A stretch of DNA of 64,000 nt. It comes from Sphingomonas sp. HMP9 (GTDB lineage: Bacteria > Pseudomonadota > Alphaproteobacteria > Sphingomonadales > Sphingomonadaceae). The stretch is taken from contig NZ_AP022673.1 in the NCBI RefSeq assembly GCF_013374115.1, positions 1,888,501 to 1,952,500 on the forward strand, read 5' to 3'. The position numbers were made by a program, and so were the translations under genes. Below, piece after piece: positions 8,487-17,295 of the stretch (the stretch's first letter is position 1; every line of letters begins with the position of its first letter). Under the pieces are notes generated by a model. The model did no database searches and was not told the DNA's origin. It saw nothing but the letters and a program-made list of their open reading frames with translations.

Positions 8487-9620
8487 TTATTCGGCCGCGA
8501 ACACACCCTTGAGCTTGGCGAAGAAGCCCTGGCTCGCCGGGCATTCGTCGCCCGTTTCCGTCTCGCGGAACATCTCGAGCAATTCCTTCTGGCGGTTGCT
8601 CAGACGCGTCGGGGTCTCCACGTCGATCTGGACAACGAGATCGCCGTGGCCGCGACCTTGCAGGACGGGCATCCCCGCACCGCGCTGGCGCAACTGCTTG
8701 CCCGACTGAATGCCGGCGGGGATCTTCACCTCGTGCGTGCGGCCGTCGAGGCCGGGAATCGACAACGACCCACCAAGCGACGCGACGGTGAAGCTGATCG
8801 GCGCACGCGCGAACAGGGTCGTGCCCTCGCGCTCGAACAGAGCGTGCTTGGTCACGTGAAGGAAGATGTAGAGGTCACCCGCCGGAGCGCCGCGCGCGCC
8901 CGCTTCTCCCTCGCCGGACATGCGGATACGCGTGCCTTCCTCGACGCCCGGGGGGACGTTGATCGAAAGCGTCTTGGTCTTGTCGACACGGCCCTCGCCG
9001 CGGCAATCGGGGCACGGGTCGGCGATGACTTCGCCTGCGCCGTTGCAGACCGGGCAGGCCCGCTCGACGACGAAGAAGCCCTGCTGCGCGCGCACCTTGC
9101 CGTGGCCGCCGCAATGCTGGCAGGTCTTGGCGCGGGTGCCGGGCTTCGCGCCCGAGCCGTCGCACGTGTCGCAGAGCGCGGAGACGTCGATCGTGATCTC
9201 GGTCGTCTTGCCGTGGAACGCTTCCTCCAGGCTGACTTCCATGTCGTAGCGAAGGTCTGCGCCGCGCCGTGCGGCGGAGCGCCCGCCGCCACGCTGTGCG
9301 CCGCCCATGAATTCGCCGAAGACGCTTTCGAAGATATCGCTGAAGCCGCCAAAATCCTGCGTACCGCCGCTATGACCGCCGCCGCCGCCGTTCTGGAACG
9401 CGGCATGGCCGAAGCGATCATAGGCCGCGCGCTTCTGCGGGTCCTTGAGGCAGTCATAGGCCTCGCTGACCGCCTTGAACTGCGCCTCGGAATCCTTGCA
9501 GCCCGAGTTCTTGTCCGGGTGATATTTCATCGCGAGCTTGCGGTAGGACGACTTGATCGTCCCCGCATCCGCGGTCCGCTCGATCTCGAGCAGTTCGTAA
9601 TAATCTGTCTGGGTACTCAT
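8487..9620 (-). CDS. dnaJ: chaperone DnaJ (Hsp40)
   Basis: A 377-residue type I Hsp40. Order: J domain (residues 1-70) with the HPD triad in KYHPDKN; Gly/Phe-rich linker; zinc region with four CxxCxGxG repeats (CDTCDGSG, CQHCGGHG, CPVCNGAG, CPDCRGEG); C-terminal substrate domains. It stimulates DnaK ATPase and delivers unfolded clients. Start ATG 9620 gives the usual MSTQTDYYELL; the frame upstream reads through a repeat element and is not coding. It lies 115 bases after dnaK with a family D repeat between them. Confidence 0.97.
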   Translation of the reverse strand: MSTQTDYYELLEIERTADAGTIKSSYRKLAMKYHPDKNSGCKDSEAQFKAVSEAYDCLKDPQKRAAYDRFGHAAFQNGGGGGHSGGTQDFGGFSDIFESVFGEFMGGAQRGGGRSAARRGADLRYDMEVSLEEAFHGKTTEITIDVSALCDTCDGSGAKPGTRAKTCQHCGGHGKVRAQQGFFVVERACPVCNGAGEVIADPCPDCRGEGRVDKTKTLSINVPPGVEEGTRIRMSGEGEAGARGAPAGDLYIFLHVTKHALFEREGTTLFARAPISFTVASLGGSLSIPGLDGRTHEVKIPAGIQSGKQLRQRGAGMPVLQGRGHGDLVVQIDVETPTRLSNRQKELLEMFRETETGDECPASQGFFAKLKGVFAAE

Positions 9621-9628
9621 GATCTTAG

Positions 9629-9728
9629 CCCTCTCCCCTCCGGGGAGAGGGTTGGGAGAGGGGCCGCCACACACGGACCCTCTCGGTACTGCCCTCACCC
9701 CGACCCTCTCCCCGAGGGGGAGAGGGGG
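9629..9728. repeat. family D inverted-repeat element between dnaK and dnaJ
   Basis: Two facing arms with a short variable centre. Left arm: CCCTCTCCCCTCCGGGGAG followed by AGGGTTGGG; right arm: CCCTCACCCCGACCCTCTCC and GAGGGGGAGAGGG. Each arm also folds on itself. It fills nearly the whole dnaK-dnaJ spacer and ends seven bases before the dnaK stop codon. Two further copies lie in the atp operon. Confidence 0.85.
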
Positions 9729-9735
9729 AAGTCGT

Positions 9736-11643
9736 TTACGCCTTCGGGTTGTCGTCGACTTCCGAGAATTCGGCGTCGACGACGTCGTCGTCCTTCTTCG
9801 CCGCATCGCCATCGGCCGACGGCGAGGCGTCCGCCTGAGCCTGCTTCTCGTAGATCGCCTGGCCGAGCTTCATCGCGACCTGGGCAAGCGCGGTGCTCTT
9901 CTCGGTCATCGTGTCGGGATCGCCACCCTCGACCGCAGCCTTGGTCGCGTCGATCGCGGCCTGGATCTCGGTCTTGAGCGACTCGTCGACCTTGTCGCCG
10001 TTATCGGCGAGCTGACGCTCGGTGGTGTGGATCAGCGACTCGGCGTTGTTCTTCGCCTCGGCGCCGGCACGACGCTTCTTGTCCTCTTCGGCGAAGGTCT
10101 CGGCGTCGCGGACCATCTGGTCGATGTCGTTGTCCGAGAGACCACCCGACGCCTGGATGCGGATCTGCTGCTCCTTGCCGGTGCCCTTGTCCTTGGCCGA
10201 GACGCTGACCAGACCGTTGGCATCGATGTCGAACGTGACCTCGATCTGCGGCACGCCGCGCGGGGCCGGCGGGATGCCGACGAGATCGAAATTGCCGAGC
10301 ATCTTGTTGTCGGCCGCCATCTCGCGCTCGCCCTGGAACACGCGGATCGTCACCGCGCCCTGGTTGTCGTCGGCGGTCGAATAGGTCTGCGACTTCTTGG
10401 TGGGGATCGTCGTGTTGCGATCGATCATCCGGGTGAACACGCCACCCAGCGTCTCGATGCCGAGCGACAGCGGCGTCACGTCGAGCAGCAGCACGTCCTT
10501 GACGTCGCCCTGCAGCACGCCGGCCTGGATCGCGGCGCCCATCGCGACGACCTCGTCCGGGTTGACGCCGGTGTGCGGCTCCTTGCCGAAGAACTGCTTC
10601 ACGACCTCACGGACGCGCGGCATGCGAGTCATGCCGCCGACGAGCACGACTTCCGAGATGTCCTCGGGCTTCAGGCCGCCGTCTGCGAGCGCCTTGCGGC
10701 ACGGCTCGAGCGTACGCTTGACGAGGTCCTCGACCATCCGCTCCAGGTCGGCGCGCGTGATCGACTTCACCAGATGCTTCGGGCCGTTCTGGTCCGCGGT
10801 GATGAAGGGCAGATTGACCTCGGTCGACTGTGCCGACGACAGCTCGATCTTCGCCTTCTCGGCCGCTTCCTTCAGACGCTGGAGCGCCAGCTTGTCCTTG
10901 GCGAGGTCGATGCCCTCCGCCTTCTTGAACTCGTCGGCGAGGAACTGAACGATCTTGTTGTCGAAATCCTCACCGCCGAGGAAGGTGTCGCCGTTCGTGG
11001 CCTTCACCTCGAACACGCCGTCGCCGATCTCGAGCACCGAGATGTCGAACGTGCCGCCGCCGAGATCGTAGACCGCGATGGTCTTGCCGTCCTGCTTGTC
11101 GAGGCCGTAGGCCAGCGCTGCCGCGGTCGGCTCGTTGATGATGCGCAGCACTTCGAGGCCGGCGATCTGGCCGGCGTCCTTGGTCGCCTGGCGCTGTGCG
11201 TCGTTGAAGTAGGCCGGCACGGTGATGACCGCCTGCGTGACCGTCTCGCCGAGATAGGATTCGGCGGTTTCCTTCATCTTCTGCAGCGTGAACGCCGAGA
11301 TCTGCGACGGCGAGTAATCCTTGCCGCCGGCCGAGACCCACGCGTCGCCGTTGGGCCCGCGCGAGATCTTGTACGGGACCAGCTCGGTGTCCTTCTTGGT
11401 GATCGGATCGTCGAAACGACGGCCGATCAGACGCTTCACCGCGAAGATGGTGTTGTCGCCATTGGTAACAGCCTGACGCTTGGCGGGCTGGCCGACCAGC
11501 CGCTCGCCATCCTTGGCGAACGCGACGATCGACGGCGTGGTACGTGCGCCTTCGGAATTCTCGATGACCTTGGGCTTGCCGCCTTCCATCACGGAAACGC
11601 AGCTGTTGGTCGTGCCGAGATCGATACCGATTACTTTAGCCAT
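9736..11643 (-). CDS. dnaK: chaperone DnaK (Hsp70)
   Basis: A 635-residue Hsp70, close to the usual length. The N-terminal ATPase domain opens with [10 protein letters not shown] and includes the phosphate loop [10 protein letters not shown] near residue 195 and VGGMTRMP near 340. The substrate-binding domain follows from about 390, then a helical lid and an acidic tail ending in [12 protein letters not shown]. It refolds proteins with DnaJ and GrpE. An RpoH-type promoter is visible 88 bases upstream. The gene diverges from a copper-chaperone gene. Confidence 0.98.
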   Translation of the reverse strand: MAKVIGIDLGTTNSCVSVMEGGKPKVIENSEGARTTPSIVAFAKDGERLVGQPAKRQAVTNGDNTIFAVKRLIGRRFDDPITKKDTELVPYKISRGPNGDAWVSAGGKDYSPSQISAFTLQKMKETAESYLGETVTQAVITVPAYFNDAQRQATKDAGQIAGLEVLRIINEPTAAALAYGLDKQDGKTIAVYDLGGGTFDISVLEIGDGVFEVKATNGDTFLGGEDFDNKIVQFLADEFKKAEGIDLAKDKLALQRLKEAAEKAKIELSSAQSTEVNLPFITADQNGPKHLVKSITRADLERMVEDLVKRTLEPCRKALADGGLKPEDISEVVLVGGMTRMPRVREVVKQFFGKEPHTGVNPDEVVAMGAAIQAGVLQGDVKDVLLLDVTPLSLGIETLGGVFTRMIDRNTTIPTKKSQTYSTADDNQGAVTIRVFQGEREMAADNKMLGNFDLVGIPPAPRGVPQIEVTFDIDANGLVSVSAKDKGTGKEQQIRIQASGGLSDNDIDQMVRDAETFAEEDKKRRAGAEAKNNAESLIHTTERQLADNGDKVDESLKTEIQAAIDATKAAVEGGDPDTMTEKSTALAQVAMKLGQAIYEKQAQADASPSADGDAAKKDDDVVDAEFSEVDDNPKA

Positions 11644-11730
11644 GAGTTCTGATTAGCCCCTCACTTGAAACGAAATACGAAATCGGTTCCGCCCCGTTAC
11701 GGGAGTGGAACCTTTCTGATGATGGGCGCG

Positions 11731-11758
11731 ATATAGGTGGCCTCGCGCTTGCCGCAAG
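11731..11758 (-). promoter_or_regulatory. RpoH (sigma-32) type promoter of dnaK
   Basis: Reading the minus strand, CTTG (11758-11755) is separated by 17 bases from CCTATAT (11737-11731). This fits the alphaproteobacterial RpoH consensus CTTG-N17-CYTATNT. Transcription would start near 11724, about 80 bases before the dnaK ATG. No CIRCE element is seen here, so heat control of dnaK is probably by sigma factor. Confidence 0.7.
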
Positions 11759-11810
11759 ATTGTACCGGTCATAGGATGCACAAGAGGCAGGGCCCGGAGA
11801 AAAGTAACCT

Positions 11811-12248
11811 ATGCGTATCGTTTTCGGACTGGGTGTGGCCGCGATGGCGCTAGCGTCGTGCGCGCCACCGAAACAGCTGGCGGTCGATGGCGCCTGGGTG
11901 CGGCTTGGTGCGGTCACGGGGCGACCGGCGGCGGCGTATTTTACGGTGCATGGCGGGCCGACGCCTGCGACGCTGATCTCGGCCACCACCGACGTCGCGA
12001 TCAAGTCCGAGATGCACGAGACGATGGACAAGGGCGGCATGTCGACGATGGCGCCGCTCGCGAAGGTCGAGATTCCGGCGAACACCGATGTCGCGTTCGC
12101 ACCCGGCGGGCGGCACGTGATGCTGTTCGACATGAATTCGGGGATCAAGCCGGGTGACCGCATCATGCTGACGTTCGCGTTTGCTGACGGAACGCGGATC
12201 CTGGGCAACGCGAACGTGGTTGCGGCGGGGACCCCGGCGGGCACGTGA
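11811..12248 (+). CDS. PCu(A)C-type periplasmic copper chaperone lipoprotein
   Basis: A 145-residue lipoprotein with signal and lipobox (LASC) in the first 17 residues. The copper motif is visible: MHETMDKGGMSTM near residue 67 and GGRHVMLFDM about 30 residues later, fitting the PCu(A)C pattern H(M)x10Mx21HxM. Family members carry Cu(I) to the CuA site of cytochrome oxidase. Its last four bases overlap the next gene as GTGA, so the two are translationally coupled. Confidence 0.9.
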   Translation: MRIVFGLGVAAMALASCAPPKQLAVDGAWVRLGAVTGRPAAAYFTVHGGPTPATLISATTDVAIKSEMHETMDKGGMSTMAPLAKVEIPANTDVAFAPGGRHVMLFDMNSGIKPGDRIMLTFAFADGTRILGNANVVAAGTPAGT

Positions 12249-12718
12249 ACCGCGGGCTTACCGACGGCGAGACGGCGCTCGCCGCGTCCGTGTTCGGCGG
12301 CGCGATCGACTACGCGCAGGTGAGCCTGTCCCGCAGCAAATGGGCGTTCTTCCAACCGCGCGATACGGTGATGGCGCCGCGCGGATGCATCCACTTCCAC
12401 CCCAAGGGCGATTTGTGGTGCGACGATTTCGCGCACGCGAACCTGACGTTGCAGGGGCTGTTCGTCCACGAGATGACGCATATCTGGCAACATCAGCGCG
12501 GCGTGTTCCTGCCGCTCGCACGGCATCCATGGTGCCGGTACGACTATGCGTTCCGGCCGGGGGTCGCGCTGCACCGCTACGGCATCGAGCAGCAGGGCGA
12601 GATCGTGCGCCATGCCTTCCTGCTGCGCGCCGGGGCGAAGGTGGCGGGTGCGCCGCCACTTGCGCAGTATGAGACGGTGCTGCCGTTTGCGCCAACCACA
12701 CCATTCCCGTCATCCTGA
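12245..12718 (+). CDS. small HExxH putative zinc metalloprotein ('vgr-related')
   Basis: A 157-residue protein with a zinc-protease-like HEMTH motif (His75, Glu76, His79) and a cluster of histidines and cysteines before it (GCIHFHPKGDLWC). Proteins of this kind are often labelled vgr-related in sphingomonads, but no type VI secretion genes are near, so I would not transfer that role. It starts at GTG 12245 overlapping the copper-chaperone stop. The last residues and the TGA stop lie inside a family A repeat, so the natural C-terminus was probably changed by the insertion. Confidence 0.75.
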   Translation: MNRGLTDGETALAASVFGGAIDYAQVSLSRSKWAFFQPRDTVMAPRGCIHFHPKGDLWCDDFAHANLTLQGLFVHEMTHIWQHQRGVFLPLARHPWCRYDYAFRPGVALHRYGIEQQGEIVRHAFLLRAGAKVAGAPPLAQYETVLPFAPTTPFPSS

Positions 12719-12791
12719 CGAAAGTCAGGATCCAGAGTAACCAAGCGCGCCGGCCGTGGCTCTGGATCCTGACTTTCGTCAGGATGACGGG
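12706..12791. repeat. family A inverted-repeat element, copy 3
   Basis: An intact copy with near-perfect mirror arms (GTCATCCTGACGAAAGTCAG on the left, its complement on the right) around a linker of some 25 bases. It sits between two convergent genes and supplies the stop codon (12716-12718) of the HExxH gene. Confidence 0.9.
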
Positions 12792-12866
12792 AGCGTCGGG
12801 CGTAATCCCTCGCCTGTCATCCCTGCGAACACTGCGATGACAGGCTATGGGATTACGCCAGTAGCG

Positions 12867-13106
12867 TCAGAGCCAGCTACGGCCATCCGACCCGCCGCAC
12901 CCGTAAGGCGGCAATTGCCCCGGGAACCGCGCCTGCATCTTGTGGCAGCCCCAGGCGCGCATCGGACCCGGCGCGTAGCCGTTCAGCGCGATGCCGACCT
13001 CGTCATACGGGCTCGAGCCGCGCGCGACGTACATGTACCAACGACCGCCGAACATCACGGCTGCCGCGATGAGAACGACACAAACGACCTGGACGATTTT
13101 CTGCAT
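12867..13106 (-). CDS. small membrane-anchored protein with a Cys-containing tail
   Basis: A 79-residue protein with one N-terminal helix (residues 4-21) and a short exported part containing YDEVGIALNGYAPGPMRAWG and two cysteines (WGCHKM and YGCGG) that could pair. Start ATG 13106 is chosen over an upstream in-frame ATG because it follows an AAGGG ribosome site and puts the helix at the N-terminus. It lies 107 bases downstream of thrC on the same strand. The function is unknown. Confidence 0.65.
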   Translation of the reverse strand: MQKIVQVVCVVLIAAAVMFGGRWYMYVARGSSPYDEVGIALNGYAPGPMRAWGCHKMQARFPGQLPPYGCGGSDGRSWL

Positions 13107-13167
13107 TGAAGACCCTTTTTGTAAAGAAGGGCGCCCCGTTGCAGACAACATGGATCAATTTCAACCA

Positions 13168-13199
13168 CCGATCTGGTAGATCGCGCTTCACCAGATCGG
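13168..13199. terminator. hairpin between thrC and the small membrane gene
   Basis: A perfect 10-bp inverted repeat (CCGATCTGGT and ACCAGATCGG) with a 12-base loop lies just downstream of the thrC stop on the minus strand. There is no clear T-run, so it is a possible processing or partial termination hairpin. Confidence 0.45.
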
Positions 13200-13213
13200 C
13201 GCGAATCCGACGT

Positions 13214-14437
13214 TTACAGCGCGTCGAAATCGATAGGTCGTGTTCTATCAAGCGCTTGCGGCGCTTCGGGCATCGGATATTTCAGGCCGGTCGCGCAGTT
13301 GAAAAGTACGACCTTGTCGTCCTCGTCGACCAACCCGGTGTTCAGCGCCTGATGATACGCCGCGAGCGTTGCGCCGCCCTCCGGGCACAGCAGCAACCCG
13401 TCCTGCTTGGCCGCCGCATCGACCGCCTTCAGGATCGCAGGATCGCCGACCGCCATCGCCTGCCCGCCGCTCTCGCGCACAGCGCGGAGGATCAGGAAGT
13501 CGCCAACCGCCTTGGGTACGCGAATGCCCGCCGCGACGGTGCTTGCATCCTCCCAGCGCTCGGCATGCTCCTCGCCCGCCTCGAACGCGCGCACGATCGG
13601 TGCGCAGCCGCTGGCCTGCACCGCGAACATCTTGGGCCGCTCGGACCCGATCCAGCCGAGCTTTTCGAGCTCGTCGAACGCCTTCCACATCCCGATCAGC
13701 CCGGTGCCACCGCCGGTCGGGTAGAAGATCGCATCGGGCAGTTTCCAGCCGAACTGCGCAGCGAGTTCGAGGCCCATCGTCTTCTTGCCCTCGATTCGAT
13801 AGGGCTCCTTCAGCGTCGAGAAGTCGAACCAGCGACCTTCCGCGGCGCCCTTGCCGACGATCGCGCCGCAATCGTCGATCAGGCCGTTGACGCGCCACAC
13901 GCGCGCGCCCTGCATCGCGATCTCGCGAACGTTGATCTCGGGGGTATCGTCGGGGCAGAAGACGATCGTCTCGATCCCGCAGCGCGTGGCGTAGGCGGCC
14001 AGCGCCGCGCCGGCATTCCCGTTGGTCGGCATCGCGATCTTGGTGACGCCGAGTTCCTTCGCCATCGCCACCGCCATGACGAGCCCGCGCGCCTTGAACG
14101 ACCCGGTCGGGAGGCGACCTTCGTCCTTGACCAGCACGTTGGGGCCACCGGACTTCGTCAGCGGCACCAGCGGCGTCTCGATCTCGCCAAGGCTGACGAT
14201 GTTGGCAGTGTGGCGGACGGGCAGTAGTTCGCGCCACCGCCACAGATCGGTCGGCCGCGCTTCGATCGTATCGCGCGAAATCGCCGAACGTACCGCGTCG
14301 AGATCGTAGCGGACGAGCAGCGGCCTGCCGGCACGCGACAAGCCATGCAACTGGTCCGCCTCATACCGCTCGCCGGTGATCGAGCATTCGAGATGCGTGA
14401 CGAAGGTCTCGCGGTCGGTGGTGAGGTTCTGGTTCAA
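13214..14437 (-). CDS. thrC: threonine synthase
   Basis: A 407-residue fold-type II PLP enzyme that converts O-phosphohomoserine to threonine. The PLP lysine is in TGSFKARG (Lys115); TNGNAGAALAA and the glycine-rich YPTGGGTGLIGMW bind the phosphate. The N-terminal segment (HLECSITGERY...) with a cysteine is typical of the shorter, plant/archaeal-like class. The length fits. A cystathionine-type or diaminopropionate enzyme is less likely. The gene stands between grpE and a small membrane gene on the same strand, with a family C repeat upstream. Confidence 0.9.
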   Translation of the reverse strand: MNQNLTTDRETFVTHLECSITGERYEADQLHGLSRAGRPLLVRYDLDAVRSAISRDTIEARPTDLWRWRELLPVRHTANIVSLGEIETPLVPLTKSGGPNVLVKDEGRLPTGSFKARGLVMAVAMAKELGVTKIAMPTNGNAGAALAAYATRCGIETIVFCPDDTPEINVREIAMQGARVWRVNGLIDDCGAIVGKGAAEGRWFDFSTLKEPYRIEGKKTMGLELAAQFGWKLPDAIFYPTGGGTGLIGMWKAFDELEKLGWIGSERPKMFAVQASGCAPIVRAFEAGEEHAERWEDASTVAAGIRVPKAVGDFLILRAVRESGGQAMAVGDPAILKAVDAAAKQDGLLLCPEGGATLAAYHQALNTGLVDEDDKVVLFNCATGLKYPMPEAPQALDRTRPIDFDAL

Positions 14438-14477
14438 GTCGTCATCCTACCGATGCCGCATTCCCGTCACTCTCCAG

Positions 14478-14554
14478 TTCCCCCGCGAAGGCGGGGGCCC
14501 AGGGTTCCGAGCGTTGGCGTGCGTGATCCTGGGCTCCTGCTCTCGCAGGAGAAC
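14478..14554. repeat. family C inverted-repeat element, copy 1
   Basis: Arms TTCCCCCGCGAAGGCGGGGG and its approximate mirror CCTGGGCTCCTGCTCTCGC...GGAGAAC surround a short linker. It fills the spacer between grpE and thrC. The right arm has several changes. Confidence 0.75.
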
Positions 14555-14574
14555 ACCGAATTTGGCGAAGAGAG

Positions 14575-15114
14575 TTACCCCGCCTTGGCGACGCCGACCA
14601 TCGCGGGGCGCAGCAGGCGGTCCTTGATCATATAGCCTGCCTGCATCTCCTGCACGATCGTGCCCGCCGGCTGGTCGCTCGGCATTTCGAGCATCGCCTG
14701 GTGCTTGTTCGGGTCGAGCATCTGGCCCTCGGCAGCAATCTTCGTGATGCCGTGACGCTGGAACACGCTCTCCAGCTCGCGACCGGTCGCCTCGAGCCCG
14801 GTGACGAGCCCCTTCATCTTGTCGTCCGCGCGCAGGTCCGCCGGGATAGCCGACAGGCCGCGCGCGAGGTTGTCGGCAACCGACAGCACGTCGCGTGCAA
14901 ACGCGGTGGCGGCATAGGCGCGCGCGTCCTGCGCTTCCTTCTCCGCGCGGCGACGGACGTTCTGGATCTCAGCCTGCGCGTACAGGACGTTCTGCTTGGC
15001 TTCGGCGAGCTGGTTCTCGAGCTCGGCGACGCGGTCGTTCGCGGCCACTTCCGGCGCGTCTTCAGCGGTCTCTTCGCGCAGGTCGGCAGGGGCGTTCTGG
15101 TCAGTCTCGGACAT
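14575..15114 (-). CDS. grpE: nucleotide exchange factor GrpE
   Basis: A 179-residue cochaperone that releases ADP from DnaK. An acidic N-terminal tail is followed by a long coiled coil (residues 25-85, ELENQLAEAKQNVLYAQAEI) and the C-terminal beta domain with ITKIAAEGQMLDPNKHQAML. It ends in a KDRLLRPAMVGVAKAG tail. It starts 25 bases after hrcA on the same strand, forming the common hrcA-grpE operon. Confidence 0.96.
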   Translation of the reverse strand: MSETDQNAPADLREETAEDAPEVAANDRVAELENQLAEAKQNVLYAQAEIQNVRRRAEKEAQDARAYAATAFARDVLSVADNLARGLSAIPADLRADDKMKGLVTGLEATGRELESVFQRHGITKIAAEGQMLDPNKHQAMLEMPSDQPAGTIVQEMQAGYMIKDRLLRPAMVGVAKAG

Positions 15115-15139
15115 GGTTTTCCCTATAAGTTGGGCCCGC

Positions 15140-16183
15140 TCAACCCATCAACCGGGCGAGCGTTGCAGCCGTGAAATCCACCATGGGCACGACGCGCGCA
15201 TAGTTCAACCGCGTGGGCCCGATCACGCCCACCACGCCGACCACCCGACCGTCGAGCCCACGGAACGGTCGTGCGATCACCGAAGATCCTGAAAGCGCGA
15301 ACAATTTGGTCTCAGCACCGATGAAGATCCGCGTCGAATCGCCCGCCCGCGCGCTGTCCAAAAGCGATGCGACTTCCTGCTTTCCCTCGAGATCATCGAG
15401 CAGGTCGCGGACCCGGTCGAGATCGGCGGCGGCGGCGGCATCGATCAACCGCCCCTGCCCGCGCACGATCAGCACCGGGCGGCGATCCGCATCCTCGCTC
15501 CACACCGCGATGCCGCGCTCGACCAGCGTCCGCGCGGCGCCGTCGAGCGCCGCCTGACCGTCCGCCAGCTCGCGCTCGATCCGGCCCCGCGCTTCGGCCA
15601 GCGTCAGCCCGCCGAGCGTCGCCGACATGTAATTGCCCGCCTCGATCAGCGCGGACGCCGACATGCCCTTGGGCAGCGCGATCACGCGGTTCTCGACCGA
15701 GCCGTCCTCGCTGACCAGCACCGCCAGCGCCTGTTCGGGCGACAGCGCGACGAAGGCGATCTGGCGCAGTCTCAGCTCGCGCTTGGGCACCATCACCAGC
15801 CCCGCGCACGCCGACAGCCCCGACAGCGCGAGCGTGGTGGCGGCGAGCGCCTCCTCGACCGGACCACCGACGCCGGCGCGCGCCTCGATCGTCTGGCGCT
15901 CCTCGAACGAGGGCTCCATCGCCTGCATCATCCCGTCGACGAACAGCCGAAGCCCCAGATCGGTCGGCATCCGGCCTGCGCTGGTATGCGGACTGGCGAG
16001 CAAGCCCAGCCCTTCGAGTTCGCCCATCACGCCGCGAATCGAGGCGGGCGAGAGGCTCAAGCCCGTCAGCTGCGCGATCGTCTTCGACCCGACCGGCGTG
16101 CCGCTGGCGAGATAGCTGTCGACGACCGCACGAAAGATGTCGCGCGCGCGGTCGGTCAGTTCGGTGACGGGGGGCGTGGCCAT
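15140..16183 (-). CDS. hrcA: heat-inducible transcription repressor HrcA
   Basis: A 347-residue repressor of typical length. An N-terminal winged-helix domain (TGLSLSPASIRGVMGELEGL, with SPHTSAGRMPTD following) is followed by a GAF-like domain and a C-terminal region including VVGVIGPTRLNYARVV. HrcA binds CIRCE elements, but I found none upstream of hrcA or dnaK, so its targets (such as a groESL operon) are probably outside the window. It is the first gene of hrcA-grpE and diverges from rph. Confidence 0.95.
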   Translation of the reverse strand: MATPPVTELTDRARDIFRAVVDSYLASGTPVGSKTIAQLTGLSLSPASIRGVMGELEGLGLLASPHTSAGRMPTDLGLRLFVDGMMQAMEPSFEERQTIEARAGVGGPVEEALAATTLALSGLSACAGLVMVPKRELRLRQIAFVALSPEQALAVLVSEDGSVENRVIALPKGMSASALIEAGNYMSATLGGLTLAEARGRIERELADGQAALDGAARTLVERGIAVWSEDADRRPVLIVRGQGRLIDAAAAADLDRVRDLLDDLEGKQEVASLLDSARAGDSTRIFIGAETKLFALSGSSVIARPFRGLDGRVVGVVGVIGPTRLNYARVVPMVDFTAATLARLMG

Positions 16184-16242
16184 CGCTTTGATCTAGGGCG
16201 GATCCGGCGTCGTACAAAGGGGGAATGCGCGCCCTGCCCACT

Positions 16243-16388
16243 CCGTCATCCTGACGAAAGTCAGGATCCAGGGTAACCGAGTGCCGATCTCCGTGGCTCT
16301 GGATCCTGACTTTCGTCAGGATGACGGGCTTTGTGGTCAGGATGACGGCTCTTTCGTCAGGATGACGGTTCTTTCGTCAGGATGACGG
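16243..16388. repeat. family A element with extra tandem arm ends
   Basis: A complete family A element (16243-16327) is followed by three more copies of its right end. The last two are exact tandem 20-mers apart from one base (16349-16368 and 16369-16388, each ending TTTCGTCAGGATGACGG). The array lies upstream of both hrcA and rph. It is too short and too homogeneous in unit for CRISPR. Confidence 0.85.
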
Positions 16389-16439
16389 CGGTGGTTGGGC
16401 TGGCGAGCGACCAAACGAAAGGCTAGGCAACCGCTTTCC

Positions 16440-16544
16440 CCGTTCGTGCCGAGTAGCGGTCGAGCGCAGCCGAGACCGCGTATCGAGGTACATGTCCTTC
16501 GATACGTCCTCTCGACACGCTCGATGACTATTCGGGACGAACGG
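16440..16544. repeat. family E inverted-repeat element
   Basis: A 105-base element with outer arms CCGTTCGTGCCGAGTAGCGG and a diverged mirror ending GGGACGAACGG, and inner arms around TATCGAGG / CCTTCGATA. Similar elements are widespread between proteobacterial genes. It lies 34 bases before the rph start, so the rph promoter is either inside it or squeezed between it and the ribosome site. Confidence 0.7.
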
Positions 16545-16578
16545 CAGTTTTTCACGAACGTTCACGAAGGATTACACC

Positions 16579-17295
16579 ATGCGCCCATCCGGCCGCGCCC
16601 CAGACCAGATGCGTGAGATCACGATCGAGCCGCGCTTCACCAAGCATGCCGAGGGCTCCGTCCTGATCGGCTTCGGCGACACCAAGGTGCTCGTCACCGC
16701 CAGCGTCGAGGAAAAGGTCCCGCCGTTCATGCGCGGCAAGGGCGAGGGCTGGGTGACCGCCGAATACGGCATGCTCCCGCGCGCGACCAACACGCGCAAC
16801 AACCGCGAAGCCGCCAAGGGCAAGCAGTCGGGCCGCACGCAGGAAATCCAGCGGCTGATCGGGCGCAGCTTGCGCGCGGTCGTCGACCTGAAGCTGCTCG
16901 GCGAGCGCCAGATCGTGATCGACTGCGACGTGATCCAGGCCGATGGCGGCACGCGCACCGCGTCGATCTCCGGCGGCTGGGTCGCGCTGCGGCTCGCGAT
17001 CGACGGGTTGCTGGCAAGCGGCAAGCTGACCGCCGACCCGCTGACGCAGAAGGTCGCCGCGATCAGCTGCGGCATCTACCAAGGCAATCCGGTGCTCGAT
17101 CTAGACTATATCGAGGATTCGGGCGCGGATGCGGATGCGAACTTCGTGCTGCTCGAAAACGGCAACATCGCCGAGGCGCAGGCCACCGCCGAGGGTGCGA
17201 CCTATGACGAGGAGGCGCTGCTCCGCCTGCTCCGCCTCGCCCGCATCGGCTGCACCGACATCTTCGCCGCGCAGGCGAAAGCCGTCGCGAAATGA
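16579..17295 (+). CDS. rph: ribonuclease PH
   Basis: A 238-residue phosphorolytic 3'-to-5' exoribonuclease that trims tRNA precursors. Signatures seen: the [12 protein letters not shown]-terminus, [16 protein letters not shown], and [17 protein letters not shown]; the active-site [16 protein letters not shown] block is near residue 115. An AAGGA ribosome site precedes ATG 16579. It overlaps rdgB as ATGA, so the two are co-translated. Confidence 0.97.
   Translation: MRPSGRAPDQMREITIEPRFTKHAEGSVLIGFGDTKVLVTASVEEKVPPFMRGKGEGWVTAEYGMLPRATNTRNNREAAKGKQSGRTQEIQRLIGRSLRAVVDLKLLGERQIVIDCDVIQADGGTRTASISGGWVALRLAIDGLLASGKLTADPLTQKVAAISCGIYQGNPVLDLDYIEDSGADADANFVLLENGNIAEAQATAEGATYDEEALLRLLRLARIGCTDIFAAQAKAVAK

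Noticed and set aside
9619..11652. A 677-codon open frame antisense to dnaK
   Set aside because: In DNA this rich in G and C, long antisense frames arise because codon third positions avoid stops. The frame has arginine/leucine-rich, repetitive composition and dnaK is unmistakable on the other strand.
12245..12718. Type VI secretion (VgrG) role for the HExxH protein
   Set aside because: The protein is only 157 residues, lacks VgrG domains, and no type VI genes are nearby. The common 'vgr related' label seems inherited annotation.
16184..16260. Search for a CIRCE operator upstream of hrcA
   Set aside because: No TTAGCACTC / GAGTGCTAA pair or close variant is present on either strand there or upstream of dnaK.
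16243..16388. Tandem repeats considered as a CRISPR array
   Set aside because: The 20-base units are directly adjacent with no spacers, they match the ends of a dispersed family A element, and no cas genes are near.
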